Shown: positions 39,401 to 47,261 of the stretch, piece by piece
How positions within the stretch are numbered: the first letter of the stretch is position 1
Layout of the letters: every line of letters starts with the position of its first letter
NCBI RefSeq assembly: GCF_002864685.1
Contig: NZ_NMQZ01000023.1
Location: forward strand, 1 to 64,000
Direction of reading: 5' to 3'
Source of the DNA: Alloalcanivorax mobilis
Lineage (GTDB): Bacteria > Pseudomonadota > Gammaproteobacteria > Pseudomonadales > Alcanivoracaceae
Length of the DNA stretch: 64,000 nucleotides
The notes under the pieces: model-generated
What the model saw: only the letters and a program-made list of their open reading frames with translations
What the model was told of the DNA's origin: nothing
The model's database searches: none
Made by a program: the position numbers and the translations under genes

Positions 39401-40137
39401 CGAATCAGGTGGCCGGTTTCGTCACGGCTGTCGCTGTGGATCTCGGTATCCCAATGACCGCTGGCGATGCTGTCGGCGGCCTGGGCGGCGTCTTCCAGCG
39501 GGCGGGTAATGGCCCGTGTCACGCGCAAGGCAATGAATCCGAGCAAGGTGAAGGCGACACTGCCCAGGGCCAGCCCGATCAACTGAGTGTTGCGGTTGTC
39601 TTCGCGGCTGGCATTGAGATTACGGCGGAAGCTCTGGTAGCGCTCCGCTTCGAAGGCCTGGTGCTGGTCTTTGTAGTTGGCTTCCAGGCGCTGCAGATCG
39701 GCCAGCCGGGAGGCACCATCGACCACTGACGCGGGCGCCCGGATCAGGGTCTCGGCGACGTCGTTGGCTTTAGTGATGTAGGTAATGAAGGCGGCGCGCA
39801 GGCGGCCCACCGGCTCGCTCAGGTTGGGGTCGAGCCGTTCGATGTCGCCAAGGCGCTCCAGGAAGCGGTCCGAGCGCTGCCGGGCATCGTCGACCATGGA
39901 GACGTCCATGCCTTTGGTCGCGGCGCCGTAGGCGTTGCTGATCGCCAGAAACTCCACGTTATTGGCGTTGACCAGCTCAAGAACGGGAAAATCGTGATTC
40001 TCCACCTGGGCGAGGTGGTGAATGTTGGTTTCGGCAATGTAGTAGCTGTACAGAAAATAGGCGAGAAAGAGAACGATCCCCAGCGCTGCCACGGAAAGAA
40101 TCTTCAACCGCACGGACAGATTGCGGAACCACTTCAT
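36466..40137 (-). CDS. Membrane hybrid histidine kinase with HAMP, GAF and three receivers
   Basis: Protein of 1223 residues: membrane helix 1 (about 13-33), a helical periplasmic sensor (34-187), membrane helix 2 (188-208), HAMP, GAF (about 280-425), a long Glu-rich coiled coil (430-550), HisKA with His in STMSHELRTPLNS (near 560), HATPase (NALKF, DTGVGIP, GGTGLGL) and three receivers with LDIGLPGIDG, LDLTLPDMSG and MDIMMPEMDG. The start MKWFRNLSVRLK follows AGGGGG; an upstream ATG at 40182 is possible. It is first in the operon with CheR, CheB, two regulators and gsp genes. The coiled coil is a candidate methylation target. Confidence 0.92.
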   Translation of the reverse strand: MKWFRNLSVRLKILSVAALGIVLFLAYFLYSYYIAETNIHHLAQVENHDFPVLELVNANNVEFLAISNAYGAATKGMDVSMVDDARQRSDRFLERLGDIERLDPNLSEPVGRLRAAFITYITKANDVAETLIRAPASVVDGASRLADLQRLEANYKDQHQAFEAERYQSFRRNLNASREDNRNTQLIGLALGSVAFTLLGFIALRVTRAITRPLEDAAQAADSIASGHWDTEIHSDSRDETGHLIRAIRKMRDALKTRTEQQQRDERVKNQLAELNTLMRGELDVEQLSANLLGYLVPVVGAQVGAFYSYDANDKSLAMSSAYAMQRRKHLANRFALGESLVGQCALERKMIILEEVPEEYLVITSGTGKAPPRNVLVVPVLHEDELKGVLELGAFQPFSEGDSQFLEQGAGLIGVALHSAQSRLRVAEMLERTQQQAQLLSRQKEEMAQVNKDLEEQAMELSASESRLQQQQEELRAINEELESQTQALRASEESLQAQQEELRVTNEELEAQAKLLGEQKAAMGTKNKELEMLHQELEDKLKELELSSKYKSEFLSTMSHELRTPLNSILILSNALSQNKRGNLQEKQIEHAQVIHSAGADLLSLINDILDISKIEEGKMDVMTDRIGPAELGEHFRRHFSHVAENSGVVFQVEIGENMPEHFYTDRQRLEQIIKNLLSNALKFTDEGSVTLRIDRPGPEERIPGRLQRDSAVRFAVTDTGVGIPEQKQKLIFEAFQQADGTTSRKYGGTGLGLTISRELARLLGGEIGLFSAGSGHGSTFMLYLPEGSADDLEAAPGAAPDTDVGANAEAHTASTRPSADAEPDDGFVVREKTVLVVEDDQAFAKVLVDLAADYGLESHVCSDGESGLEYARRHRPSAIILDIGLPGIDGWEVMERLKADARTQDIPVHFLSGRDERKKALDLGAIDFLTKPVNPEQILHAFSKIETAIEKNVRRLLVVEDSEAQHESIRELFDQKGVAITAVTSGGEALAALGETVYDCMILDLTLPDMSGFELLERLHANEDYDAVPVVIYTGKDLSRDEEARLRKYADRIILKTERSHERLLNEASLFLHWLESTLPSHRRERPELIEQRDDIFEGKRLLLVDDDMRNIYALSAQLEELGFNIDIANNGREAVDTLEHTPDYDIVLMDIMMPEMDGYEAMGRIRQQPRFTGLPILALTAKAMKDDRAKCLEAGANDYCSKPIDMSRLTSLMRVWLHK

Positions 40138-40346
40138 CAACGGCGTCCCCCTGAAAGGCCTTTTCGGCTCGTTATTGTTCATCCTGGATCGCCATGGCCG
40201 GCCCGCTGGGCATTGAGCCTGACGGCTGATCGTAAGACGAAAGCATTAAACTACCAGAAAGCGCTTAATGGCGGCAATAAACCGGCGAGCGGGGGAACGG
40301 ACCGGCATCACATTCGCCGAGCATGGCGGCGGCGAGGGAAAAGCAT

Positions 40347-40432
40347 GGTGCCCGGGGCGGGACTTGAACCCGCACGACCCAAAGGTCAACGGATTTTAAG
40401 TCCGTTGCGTCTACCAATTTCGCCACCCGGGC
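40347..40432 (-). tRNA. tRNA-Leu (anticodon TAA)
   Basis: An 86-base class II tRNA with GCCCGGGT acceptor start, D-loop TGGTAGACGC, anticodon stem-loop ACGGA-CTTAAAA-TCCGT with TAA, a variable arm (TTGACCTTTGGGTCG), T-loop GGTTCAAGTCC and encoded CCA at 40349-40347. Last of the Gly-Cys-Leu cluster behind pgsA. Confidence 0.97.
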
Positions 40433-40464
40433 GGAGGGAGGCTGTCATCTTGGGCGGGCTAAAC

Positions 40465-40538
40465 TGGAGGCGCGGGTCGGAATCGAACCGGCGTATACGG
40501 AGTTGCAGTCCGCTGCATAACCACTCTGCCACCGCGCC
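40465..40538 (-). tRNA. tRNA-Cys (anticodon GCA)
   Basis: A 74-base cloverleaf with acceptor GGCGCGG/CCGCGCC, anticodon stem-loop GCGGA-CTGCAAC-TCCGT with GCA, T-loop GGTTCGATTCC, discriminator T and encoded CCA. It lies between tRNA-Gly and tRNA-Leu with short spacers (50 and 32 bases). Confidence 0.97.
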
Positions 40539-40588
40539 GTTAACCTGGGAATAAAAAACCCCGGCATGAACCGAGGTTCTTTTAAATC

Positions 40589-40664
<76 letters not shown>

Positions 40665-40788
40665 TTTTTCATCGCCAGGATCACCCTGACGCGAAGCAGC
40701 ATTCTACCCAAGCCCGGATCGCTGTCAACCCTGTTTTTTCAGCTTTTTCAGTACTTTGCCCCGATCGTGCCGGGCATCGCCGGCACCC

Positions 40789-41397
40789 TCAGGGGCGCCG
40801 GCGCGGGGCCGCCCGGAACTGCGGCGCCGCGGCGCGCAGGTAGCGCAGCATCGACCACAACGTCAGCGCCGTGGCCACGTACAGGCAGGCATAGGCCAGC
40901 CACAACAGAGCGGTCATCTCCACGCTTCCACTGACCATGTGCGCCGGTTTGAGCCCCAGCAGCATGGTGATCGCCACCATCTGCGCCACCGTTTTGATCT
41001 TGCCCATGGAACTGACCGCCACCTTGGAGCGCTGCCCCAGCTCGGCCATCCACTCACGCAGCGCCGACACGGTGATTTCCCGGGAAATGATCACCATGGC
41101 CGGCACCACCATCCAGATGGTCGCATGCACTTGCACCAGCATCACCAGTGCCACCGCCACGATCAGTTTGTCCGCCACCGGGTCAAGAAAAGCACCGAAC
41201 GGGCTGGTCTGGTTGAGCTTGCGGGCCAGGTAGCCGTCCAGCCAGTCGGTCAGGCCGGCGGCCAGGAACAATGCGGAGGCGAGCACGTCGCTCCACTTGA
41301 ACGGCAGATAAAACACCACCACCAGCACCGGAATGGTCGCCACGCGAATCAGCGTGATGATATTGGGAAGTGTCAGAATGCGTGCGTGCTTGGACAT
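40789..41397 (-). CDS. pgsA: CDP-diacylglycerol-glycerol-3-phosphate phosphatidyltransferase
   Basis: Inner-membrane enzyme of 202 residues making phosphatidylglycerophosphate, the first step to phosphatidylglycerol. The CDP-alcohol phosphotransferase motif D-x2-DG-x2-AR-x8-G-x3-D-x3-D is complete in DWLDGYLARKL followed by FGAFLDPVAD. About five membrane helices are predicted. The start MSKHARILTLPNIITLIRV is the conserved PgsA N terminus; the frame is open further upstream into the uvrC gap but without family similarity. It is followed by tRNA-Gly, as in pseudomonads. Confidence 0.95.
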   Translation of the reverse strand: MSKHARILTLPNIITLIRVATIPVLVVVFYLPFKWSDVLASALFLAAGLTDWLDGYLARKLNQTSPFGAFLDPVADKLIVAVALVMLVQVHATIWMVVPAMVIISREITVSALREWMAELGQRSKVAVSSMGKIKTVAQMVAITMLLGLKPAHMVSGSVEMTALLWLAYACLYVATALTLWSMLRYLRAAAPQFRAAPRRRP

Positions 41398-41488
41398 GAA
41401 TGCCTTGTCAGCCGGAGCGGGAAGAAAGCGAGTATAGCGGAAATGGCGGCGCGTCTCATGATCCCCGCCCGCCCACCGCCGGGCCTCG

Positions 41489-43312
41489 CTACTCGTGGAA
41501 CCAATTGTACAGCGTGTCGGCGGTCTGGGCGTTAATGCCCTCGACCCGGGCGAGTTCCTCCCGGGAGGCGTTACGCAGTTGTTTGAGGCCGCCAAAATGG
41601 TTGAGCAGCGCCTTGCGGCGTTTCGGCCCCACCCCGGGGATGTCCTCCAGGCCGGAGCGCCGCGCCTTGCCGCGCCGGGCACGATGGCCGGTAATCGCGA
41701 ACCGGTGCGCCTCGTCGCGAACCTGTTGTAGCAAGTGCAAGGCGGCACTGGCCGGGCCAGGCACCAGTTCGCGCCCGTCCGGCAGGTACAGCACCTCCAG
41801 GCCGGGGCGGCGGCTAGGCCCCTTGCCAATGCCCATCACCAGCATCTGGTTATCCAATTGCAGTGCCTGCACCACGTCGAAGGCTCGCTGCATCTGGCCC
41901 TTACCGCCGTCGATCAACAGCAGGTCCGGGAGCTTGCCTTCTTCTTTCACGACCCGCTGATAGCGGCGGCGCACCGCCTCTTCGAGGGCTTGATAGTCAT
42001 CGCCGCCGATGTCCGGGGTGACATTGAAACGGCGGTAATCGGTCTTCCGGGCGCCGTGCTGATCGAACACCACGCAGGAGGCCACCGCCCGCTCGCCGCC
42101 GGTGTGGCTGATGTCGAAACATTCGATCCGGCGCAGCGGCGCGTCCGCCTCCAGCAGTGTCTCCAGGCCATGGAAGCGCTGTTCCAAATGCTGCCGCGCG
42201 GCAAGGTCGGCGAGCAGGGATTGTTCGGCGTTGGCCCGTGCCATGTTCAGCCAGGCCTGGCGCTCGCCGCGCACCCGCGAGGCCAGCCGGATGCGCCGCC
42301 CCAGGTGGCTCTGCAAGGCCTCCTGCAAGGCGGCCTGACCGGGCAGCTCGCCAGGCAGCACGATTTCCTTGGGGATCGACTGGTCATCGCGCTCGCCCAG
42401 GTAATACTGGCTCAGGAACGCCTCCAGAATCTCATCACTGTCCTCTTCGCCACGGGTCTCCGGGCGGAAGCTGCGATGGCCCAGGATGCGCCCCTGGCGC
42501 ACCATCAGCACCTCGACCACCGCCAGACCATGGCGGGCCTGCACCGCCACCGCGTCCACATCGCCGCCGCGATCGCTCTCCACGTGCTGTTTTTGCTGCA
42601 CCGCCTGGATCGCCGCCAGTTGGTCGCGCAATTCCGCGGCGCGCTCGAACTCCAGCCCGAGCGAGGCCTGTTCCATTTCCCGGGTCAGCCGGTCACTCAC
42701 CTGGCGGCTGCGCCCGGACAGGAAATCCATCGCCATCTGCACCTGGGCGGCGTAGTCCTCTTCACTCACCAATTCCACGCACGGCGCCGTGCAGCGACGA
42801 ATCTGATACTGCAAGCAGGGGCGCGTGCGGTTGCGGAAAAAGCTGTCCCGGCAGTTGCGCACCCGGAACACTTTTTCCACCAGCGCCAGCGTCTCGCGCA
42901 CGCTGCCGGCGCTGGGATAGGGCCCGAAGTAGCGGGCCCCGGGGCGGCGCTTGCCACGGTGAAAGGTAATGCGCGGATAGCGGTCCGCGGTGGTGATCTT
43001 GATATAGGGGTAAGATTTGTCGTCGCGCAGCAGAATGTTGTAAGGCGGCCGCAGGGATTTGATCAGCGATTGCTCAAGCAGCAGCGCCTCCGCTTCACTG
43101 CCGGTGACGGTGGTTTCCACCGCGGCGATGCGGGCCACCAGGGCGCGCGTCTTGGCGCCGGTGACGTTACTCTGGAAATAGCTGCCCAGGCGTGCGCGCA
43201 AATCCCGCGCCTTGCCCACGTACAGCACCTGGCCGTCGGCATCGAGCATCCGATAGACACCGGGTTTGCGGGCGCAATGGGCCAGAAATTGCTTGGCGTC
43301 GAACTGAGACAA
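41489..43312 (-). CDS. uvrC: Excinuclease ABC subunit C
   Basis: Nucleotide excision repair nuclease of 607 residues. The N-terminal GIY-YIG nuclease (KPGVYRMLDADGQVLYVGKA) makes the 3' incision; a UVR helical hairpin near residues 200-235 (LEFERAAELRDQLAAI) binds UvrB; the RNase H-like domain with ECFDISHTGG makes the 5' incision; tandem HhH motifs (LEDIPGVGPKRRKALL, LARVEGINAQTADTLY) bind DNA. It lies between gacA and pgsA, the usual order in this group. Confidence 0.97.
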   Translation of the reverse strand: MSQFDAKQFLAHCARKPGVYRMLDADGQVLYVGKARDLRARLGSYFQSNVTGAKTRALVARIAAVETTVTGSEAEALLLEQSLIKSLRPPYNILLRDDKSYPYIKITTADRYPRITFHRGKRRPGARYFGPYPSAGSVRETLALVEKVFRVRNCRDSFFRNRTRPCLQYQIRRCTAPCVELVSEEDYAAQVQMAMDFLSGRSRQVSDRLTREMEQASLGLEFERAAELRDQLAAIQAVQQKQHVESDRGGDVDAVAVQARHGLAVVEVLMVRQGRILGHRSFRPETRGEEDSDEILEAFLSQYYLGERDDQSIPKEIVLPGELPGQAALQEALQSHLGRRIRLASRVRGERQAWLNMARANAEQSLLADLAARQHLEQRFHGLETLLEADAPLRRIECFDISHTGGERAVASCVVFDQHGARKTDYRRFNVTPDIGGDDYQALEEAVRRRYQRVVKEEGKLPDLLLIDGGKGQMQRAFDVVQALQLDNQMLVMGIGKGPSRRPGLEVLYLPDGRELVPGPASAALHLLQQVRDEAHRFAITGHRARRGKARRSGLEDIPGVGPKRRKALLNHFGGLKQLRNASREELARVEGINAQTADTLYNWFHE

Positions 43313-43410
43313 AAGAACTCCGGGCGGTCGGGTGACTGGCTGCGAGCCCCGGATAGGATGGCCACCGGCGGCTGTCTGTCAAGCCTTTCAGCGCCGCCGC
43401 CCGGCGGTGA

Positions 43411-44064
43411 TCAGGCCGGATTCAGCTCGTTGGCATCCACCAGGCCGTGACGCACCGCCACCAGGGCCATTTCCACGTCACTGCTGATGCCCAGTTTATC
43501 GAAAATACGGTACCGATAGGTATTGACGGTTTTCGGCGACAGACAGAGCTGATCGGCCACATCCTGCACTTTATGGCAGTTGACGATCAGGATCATGATT
43601 TGCAGTTCACGCTCGGAGAGCAACTCCAGCGGCGCCGCGCTGGCCGCCGCGAACGGACGCAGCGCCATGGTCTGGGCGATTTCCGGGCTGATGTAGCGCT
43701 GTCCGGTGTGCACCATGCGGATCGCCCGCAGCATTTCCTCCAGATCAGCGCCCTTGGTCAGGTAACCGGCGGCACCGGCCTGCATCAGCCGCGACGGGAA
43801 AGGTTCGTCCTCGCACACGGTCACCGCGATCACCCGCAGGCCATCGTCCTGGCGCAACATGCGTCGGGTCGCCTCGAGCCCGCCAATGCCGGGCATCTTA
43901 ATGTCCATCAGCACCACATCCGGGTTGAGCTCCTTGGCCATGGTGACCGCCTGCTCACCCGATTCCGCCTGCCCGACGATACGGATTCCTTCCTGATCGC
44001 CCAGAATACGGGCGATGCCCGTTCTTACCAGATCGTGGTCATCGACCACCAATACCTTGATCAT
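43411..44064 (-). CDS. gacA: Response regulator GacA/UvrY
   Basis: NarL/FixJ-type regulator of 217 residues. The receiver (1-120) has VLVVDDHDLVR and phospho-Asp in VVLMDIKMPGIGG; the C-terminal LuxR helix-turn-helix has LLSERELQIMILIVNCHKVQ and LSPKTVNTYRYRIFDKL. Genes in this position before uvrC are GacA/UvrY, partner of the GacS/BarA kinase, which activate small RNAs that sequester RsmA/CsrA. No such sRNA gene is visible in the window. Confidence 0.93.
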   Translation of the reverse strand: MIKVLVVDDHDLVRTGIARILGDQEGIRIVGQAESGEQAVTMAKELNPDVVLMDIKMPGIGGLEATRRMLRQDDGLRVIAVTVCEDEPFPSRLMQAGAAGYLTKGADLEEMLRAIRMVHTGQRYISPEIAQTMALRPFAAASAAPLELLSERELQIMILIVNCHKVQDVADQLCLSPKTVNTYRYRIFDKLGISSDVEMALVAVRHGLVDANELNPA

Positions 44065-44267
44065 GACAAATCTCCCCCACTTGGCATCCCTGACAGTGGT
44101 TATCGTTATGGTACCTCGCCGGGCCGGTGTGACCGGACACCGCCGACGCCGCTAACAAGCCTAGCGCGCCACCGCTTCGCTGCCTAGGGAGTTCGCCAGA
44201 CGTTAGTCGCATTGACGCCCGCTTTCCGCGGGAGTAAATCTGTGCACAGTGGCAAAAGGCGACGAAT

Positions 44268-44289
44268 AAGGACAAGACAAGGACAAGAC
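44268..44289 (+). promoter_or_regulatory. Duplicated Shine-Dalgarno before cstA
   Basis: Two tandem copies of the 11-base unit AAGGACAAGAC (44268-44278 and 44279-44289) sit directly before the cstA ATG at 44291. Each contains AAGGA; the second is at the ideal distance. A duplicated ribosome-landing site might raise translation or act as a standby site. Confidence 0.6.
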
Positions 44290-44290
44290 A

Positions 44291-45970
44291 ATGAGTGCAA
44301 TCCTGCTCCTGGTACTGGGCCTGGGCGGTATGGCCGCCGGCTATTTTTTCTATTCCCGGTTTATCTCCAAGGCCATCTACAAGCTTGATCCGGATTTCCA
44401 GACCCCGGCCCACGAGTTCGAGGACGGGGTCGATTTCGTGCCCACCAATAAATTCGTGCTGTGGGGTCACCACTTTACTTCGGTGGCCGGCGCGGCGCCC
44501 ATTGTCGGCCCGGCCATCGCGGTGATCTGGGGCTGGCTGCCGGCGTTTCTGTGGGTGGTGTTCGGCACCATCTTCTTCGCTGGCATCCACGACAGCGGCG
44601 CGATCTGGGCCAGTGTGCGCAACCGCGCCCAATCGGTGGGCTCACTCACCGGCGTGGTGGTGGGTGGCCGCGCCCGAGGCGTGTTCATGATCGTCATCTT
44701 CCTGGTGCTGCTGATGGTCAACGCGGTGTTCGGGGTGGTGATCGCCAGGCTGCTGATCAAGAACCCCGGCGCGGTGGTGCCGGTGTGGGGCGCGATCGCC
44801 GTGGCGCTGGTGATCGGCCAGTTGATCTACCGCCGCAAGATGAACCTGGCGCTGGTCTCGGTGGTCGGCGTGGTGGCCTTGTACGCGCTCATCTATGTCG
44901 GCCCCTCGGTGCCGATCAGTCTGCCGGAAAGCACTTTGGGCCTGTCCGCCAACGCCGCCTGGATTCTGATTCTGTTCGCCTACGCCGCGGTCGCCTCGTT
45001 GCTGCCGGTGTGGATGCTGCTGCAGCCCCGCGACTACATCAATGGCCTGCAGCTTTTTGTCGGACTGATCCTGCTGTACGCCGCGGTTCTGATCGCCAAC
45101 CCCCTAGTGGTGGCGCCGATGATCAACTTCGGCGTGCCCGAGAACACGCCGTCGATGATTCCCTTGCTGTTCGTGACCATCGCCTGTGGCGCCATCTCCG
45201 GGTTCCATGGGCTGGTGGCGTCCGGCACCACCTCAAAACAGCTCAATAAGGAAACCGACGCCCGTTTCGTGGGCTATTTCGGTGCCGTCGGCGAAGGGGC
45301 TCTGGCCCTGGCGGCGATCATCGCCGCCACCGCCGGTTTCGCCACGCTGTCCGACTGGCAGGCGGTCTATTCCGCCTTCGGCCAGGGCGGCGTGCAGGCG
45401 TTCGTGGACGGCGGCGCGACGATTCTCAGCGCCGGAACCGGCCTGGACGCGGCCGTCGCCGGCACCATGCTCACGGTGATGGCGGCGCTGTTCGCCGGCA
45501 CCACCATGGACACCGGCTTGCGTCTGCAACGCTATATTTTCCAGGAATGGGGCGAAATCTATAACATCGGCTGGATGCGCAAGGCGTTCCCGGCCACCGC
45601 CCTGGCAGTGTTCAGCTGCCTGGTGCTGGCGTTCGGCGCCGGTGGCGCGGACGGCTCCGGCGGCCTGATGATCTGGCCGTTGTTCGGCACCACCAACCAG
45701 TTGCTGGCCGGCCTCACCCTGCTGGTGATTACGGTGATGCTGGTGCGCCGTGGCCGGCCCACCTTCTACACGCTGGGGCCGCTGGTGTTTCTGCTGGTGA
45801 TGACGCTGGCCGCCCTGTTGCTGCAGGTAAAAAGCTTCTACCTTCAGGAAAACTGGTTCCTGCTCGGCCTGGATCTGGTGGTGCTGGTGGCGGCGATCCT
45901 GGTGACCCTGGAATGCGCCGCCGCGCTGCGCCGCCAGAAGCGGCTGCGCGAGGAGGAAGTCAATTCGTGA
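44291..45970 (+). CDS. cstA: Carbon starvation protein A (CstA), peptide/pyruvate transporter
   Basis: Inner-membrane protein of 559 residues with about 15 predicted helices. Family motifs are KFVLWGHHFTSVAGAAPIVG near residue 60, FAGIHDSGAIWASVRN, and SGFHGLVASGTTSKQLNKE. It is the short CstA form, lacking the C-terminal extension of the roughly 700-residue E. coli protein. CstA takes up peptides or pyruvate during carbon limitation. Its stop overlaps the start of the next gene (GTGA), so the next two genes are made with it. Confidence 0.95.
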   Translation: MSAILLLVLGLGGMAAGYFFYSRFISKAIYKLDPDFQTPAHEFEDGVDFVPTNKFVLWGHHFTSVAGAAPIVGPAIAVIWGWLPAFLWVVFGTIFFAGIHDSGAIWASVRNRAQSVGSLTGVVVGGRARGVFMIVIFLVLLMVNAVFGVVIARLLIKNPGAVVPVWGAIAVALVIGQLIYRRKMNLALVSVVGVVALYALIYVGPSVPISLPESTLGLSANAAWILILFAYAAVASLLPVWMLLQPRDYINGLQLFVGLILLYAAVLIANPLVVAPMINFGVPENTPSMIPLLFVTIACGAISGFHGLVASGTTSKQLNKETDARFVGYFGAVGEGALALAAIIAATAGFATLSDWQAVYSAFGQGGVQAFVDGGATILSAGTGLDAAVAGTMLTVMAALFAGTTMDTGLRLQRYIFQEWGEIYNIGWMRKAFPATALAVFSCLVLAFGAGGADGSGGLMIWPLFGTTNQLLAGLTLLVITVMLVRRGRPTFYTLGPLVFLLVMTLAALLLQVKSFYLQENWFLLGLDLVVLVAAILVTLECAAALRRQKRLREEEVNS

Positions 45971-46251
45971 GCGCACCGCGCATCGTTGGCAAGCTCAAGC
46001 ACTGGTACCAGCGCGCCGGCGACCTGGGGGCGGAGTATTACAACGCCCCCTACCGCGCCGCCATCGCCCGGGCGCGGCGTGATGAAGACGATCTGCTGAT
46101 GCTGATGGTGTTCGCGGAAAGTCTCGGCATTCCCAACCCGGCCAGCTGGTACACCCTGGAGTTGCAACCGCTGCTGATGGACCGTTTCCATGAGTGGCAC
46201 CGCCGCATGGGCATGCCGCACTCGCCGCTCGACCAGTTCCGCTGTTGCTGA
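45967..46251 (+). CDS. Small CstA-linked protein ending in Cys-Cys (cory-CC-star type)
   Basis: A 94-residue soluble protein from a GTG start with a strong GAGGAGGA Shine-Dalgarno. Features are the N-terminal VGKLKHWYQRAGDLGAEYYN, an aromatic, helix-rich middle (MVFAESLGIPNPASWYTLEL) and a C terminus that ends exactly in Cys-Cys (LDQFRCC). I associate this shape with the NCBI family named cory-CC-star protein; this is from memory. It overlaps cstA by 4 bases and its stop shares a base with the start of the ArsA-like gene (TGATG), so the three form a tight unit. Function unknown. Confidence 0.7.
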   Translation: MSAPRIVGKLKHWYQRAGDLGAEYYNAPYRAAIARARRDEDDLLMLMVFAESLGIPNPASWYTLELQPLLMDRFHEWHRRMGMPHSPLDQFRCC

Positions 46252-47261
46252 TGACGTCACTGGATCTGAACACGCTTCTGGATCAACGCCGATTGCTGAT
46301 GGTGGGCGGCAAAGGCGGGGTCGGCAAAACCACTGTGTCCTCCGCCCTGGCGCTCGCCGCCGCCGGCCGCGACCGCCGCGTTTTGCTGGTCTCCACCGAT
46401 CCCGCCCACAGCCTCGCGGACGCCTTTGACCGGGAAATCGGCGATCACCCCACCAAGCTGGCCGCCAACCTGACCGCGCTGGAGATCGATCCGGACCAGG
46501 AAGTGGATCAACATCTGGAGCGGGTGCGGGCGCAGATGGCCCGTTACGCCGGTGCCGACCAGCGCCCGGAATTGGAACGCCAGTTGCGCCTCAGCCGGCA
46601 ATCCCCCGGCGCCCAGGAGGCCGCGTTGCTGGAGCGCATCGGCCGCTTGATCGTCGACGAGAGCGCGCGCTACGACCTGATCGTGTTCGACACCGCCCCC
46701 ACCGGCCATACGCTGCGGCTGCTCAGCCTGCCGGAGATCATGGCCGCCTGGACCGAAGGTCTGCTGAAACAAAACCGCCGTGGCGATCAGCTTGGCAAGG
46801 TGCTCGCGCACCTGACCCCGGGCCGCGATCTGGACAGCCCACTCAGTGAGCCGGAGCACCATGAGCTGGCCGGTCTGGATGATCGCGCCCGCGCCCTGGC
46901 CGCCCCGCTGTTGGAACGGCAGCGGCGCTTTCATCGCGCTCGCCGCCATCTGGCGGACCCGCAACACAGCGCCTTCCTATTCGTGCTGACACCGGAGCGA
47001 CTGCCAATTCTGGAAACGGAACGGGCGGTGGCCAGCCTTCACGACGCTGGCATTCCGGTGGCCGGCGCGATCATCAACCGGGTGCTGCCGGATCAGCTGG
47101 AAGGAGAGTTTTTCCGCGCCCGCCACCAGCGCGAACAGCGCTTGTTGGAAGAAATCCAGCAGCGCCTGGGCCGGTTGCCACGCCGGCAGGTGCCGCTGCT
47201 CAGCGACGACATTCAGGGCGTCGATGCGTTACAGCGCTTCGCCACGCTGCTCAGCCGTTAG
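46251..47261 (+). CDS. ArsA/Get3-family ATPase
   Basis: Protein of 336 residues with the deviant Walker A GGKGGVGKTT (residues 19-28), switch region STDPAHSLADAF and the family hallmark DTAPTGHTLRLLSLP. It is a single-domain form, half the size of tandem ArsA pumps. No CxxC dimer zinc motif of eukaryotic Get3 and no arsenite-binding cysteines are seen; the protein has no Cys. No arsB, arsC or arsR lies near, so arsenic export is unlikely. Coupling to cstA and the Cys-Cys protein suggests a chaperone-like role in membrane-protein assembly; this is inference. Confidence 0.85.
   Translation: MTSLDLNTLLDQRRLLMVGGKGGVGKTTVSSALALAAAGRDRRVLLVSTDPAHSLADAFDREIGDHPTKLAANLTALEIDPDQEVDQHLERVRAQMARYAGADQRPELERQLRLSRQSPGAQEAALLERIGRLIVDESARYDLIVFDTAPTGHTLRLLSLPEIMAAWTEGLLKQNRRGDQLGKVLAHLTPGRDLDSPLSEPEHHELAGLDDRARALAAPLLERQRRFHRARRHLADPQHSAFLFVLTPERLPILETERAVASLHDAGIPVAGAIINRVLPDQLEGEFFRARHQREQRLLEEIQQRLGRLPRRQVPLLSDDIQGVDALQRFATLLSR

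Noticed and set aside
36622-39729. Very long plus-strand open frame (over 1000 codons) opposite the hybrid kinase
   Set aside because: It is an antisense shadow of a high-GC gene, with His/Gln/Arg-rich composition and no domain pattern. Similar antisense frames at 2980-4977, 41735-43450 and 55800-57899 were dropped for the same reason.
40778-40803. Hairpin spanning the pgsA stop codon
   Set aside because: CGCCGGC/GCCGGCG forms a stem, but it lies partly in coding sequence, lacks a T-run and precedes tRNAs usually transcribed with or near pgsA, so a terminator call is not justified.
46251-47261. Arsenic resistance operon
   Set aside because: The ATPase has the ArsA/Get3 signature but no cysteines for arsenite and no arsB, arsC, arsD or arsR neighbours.
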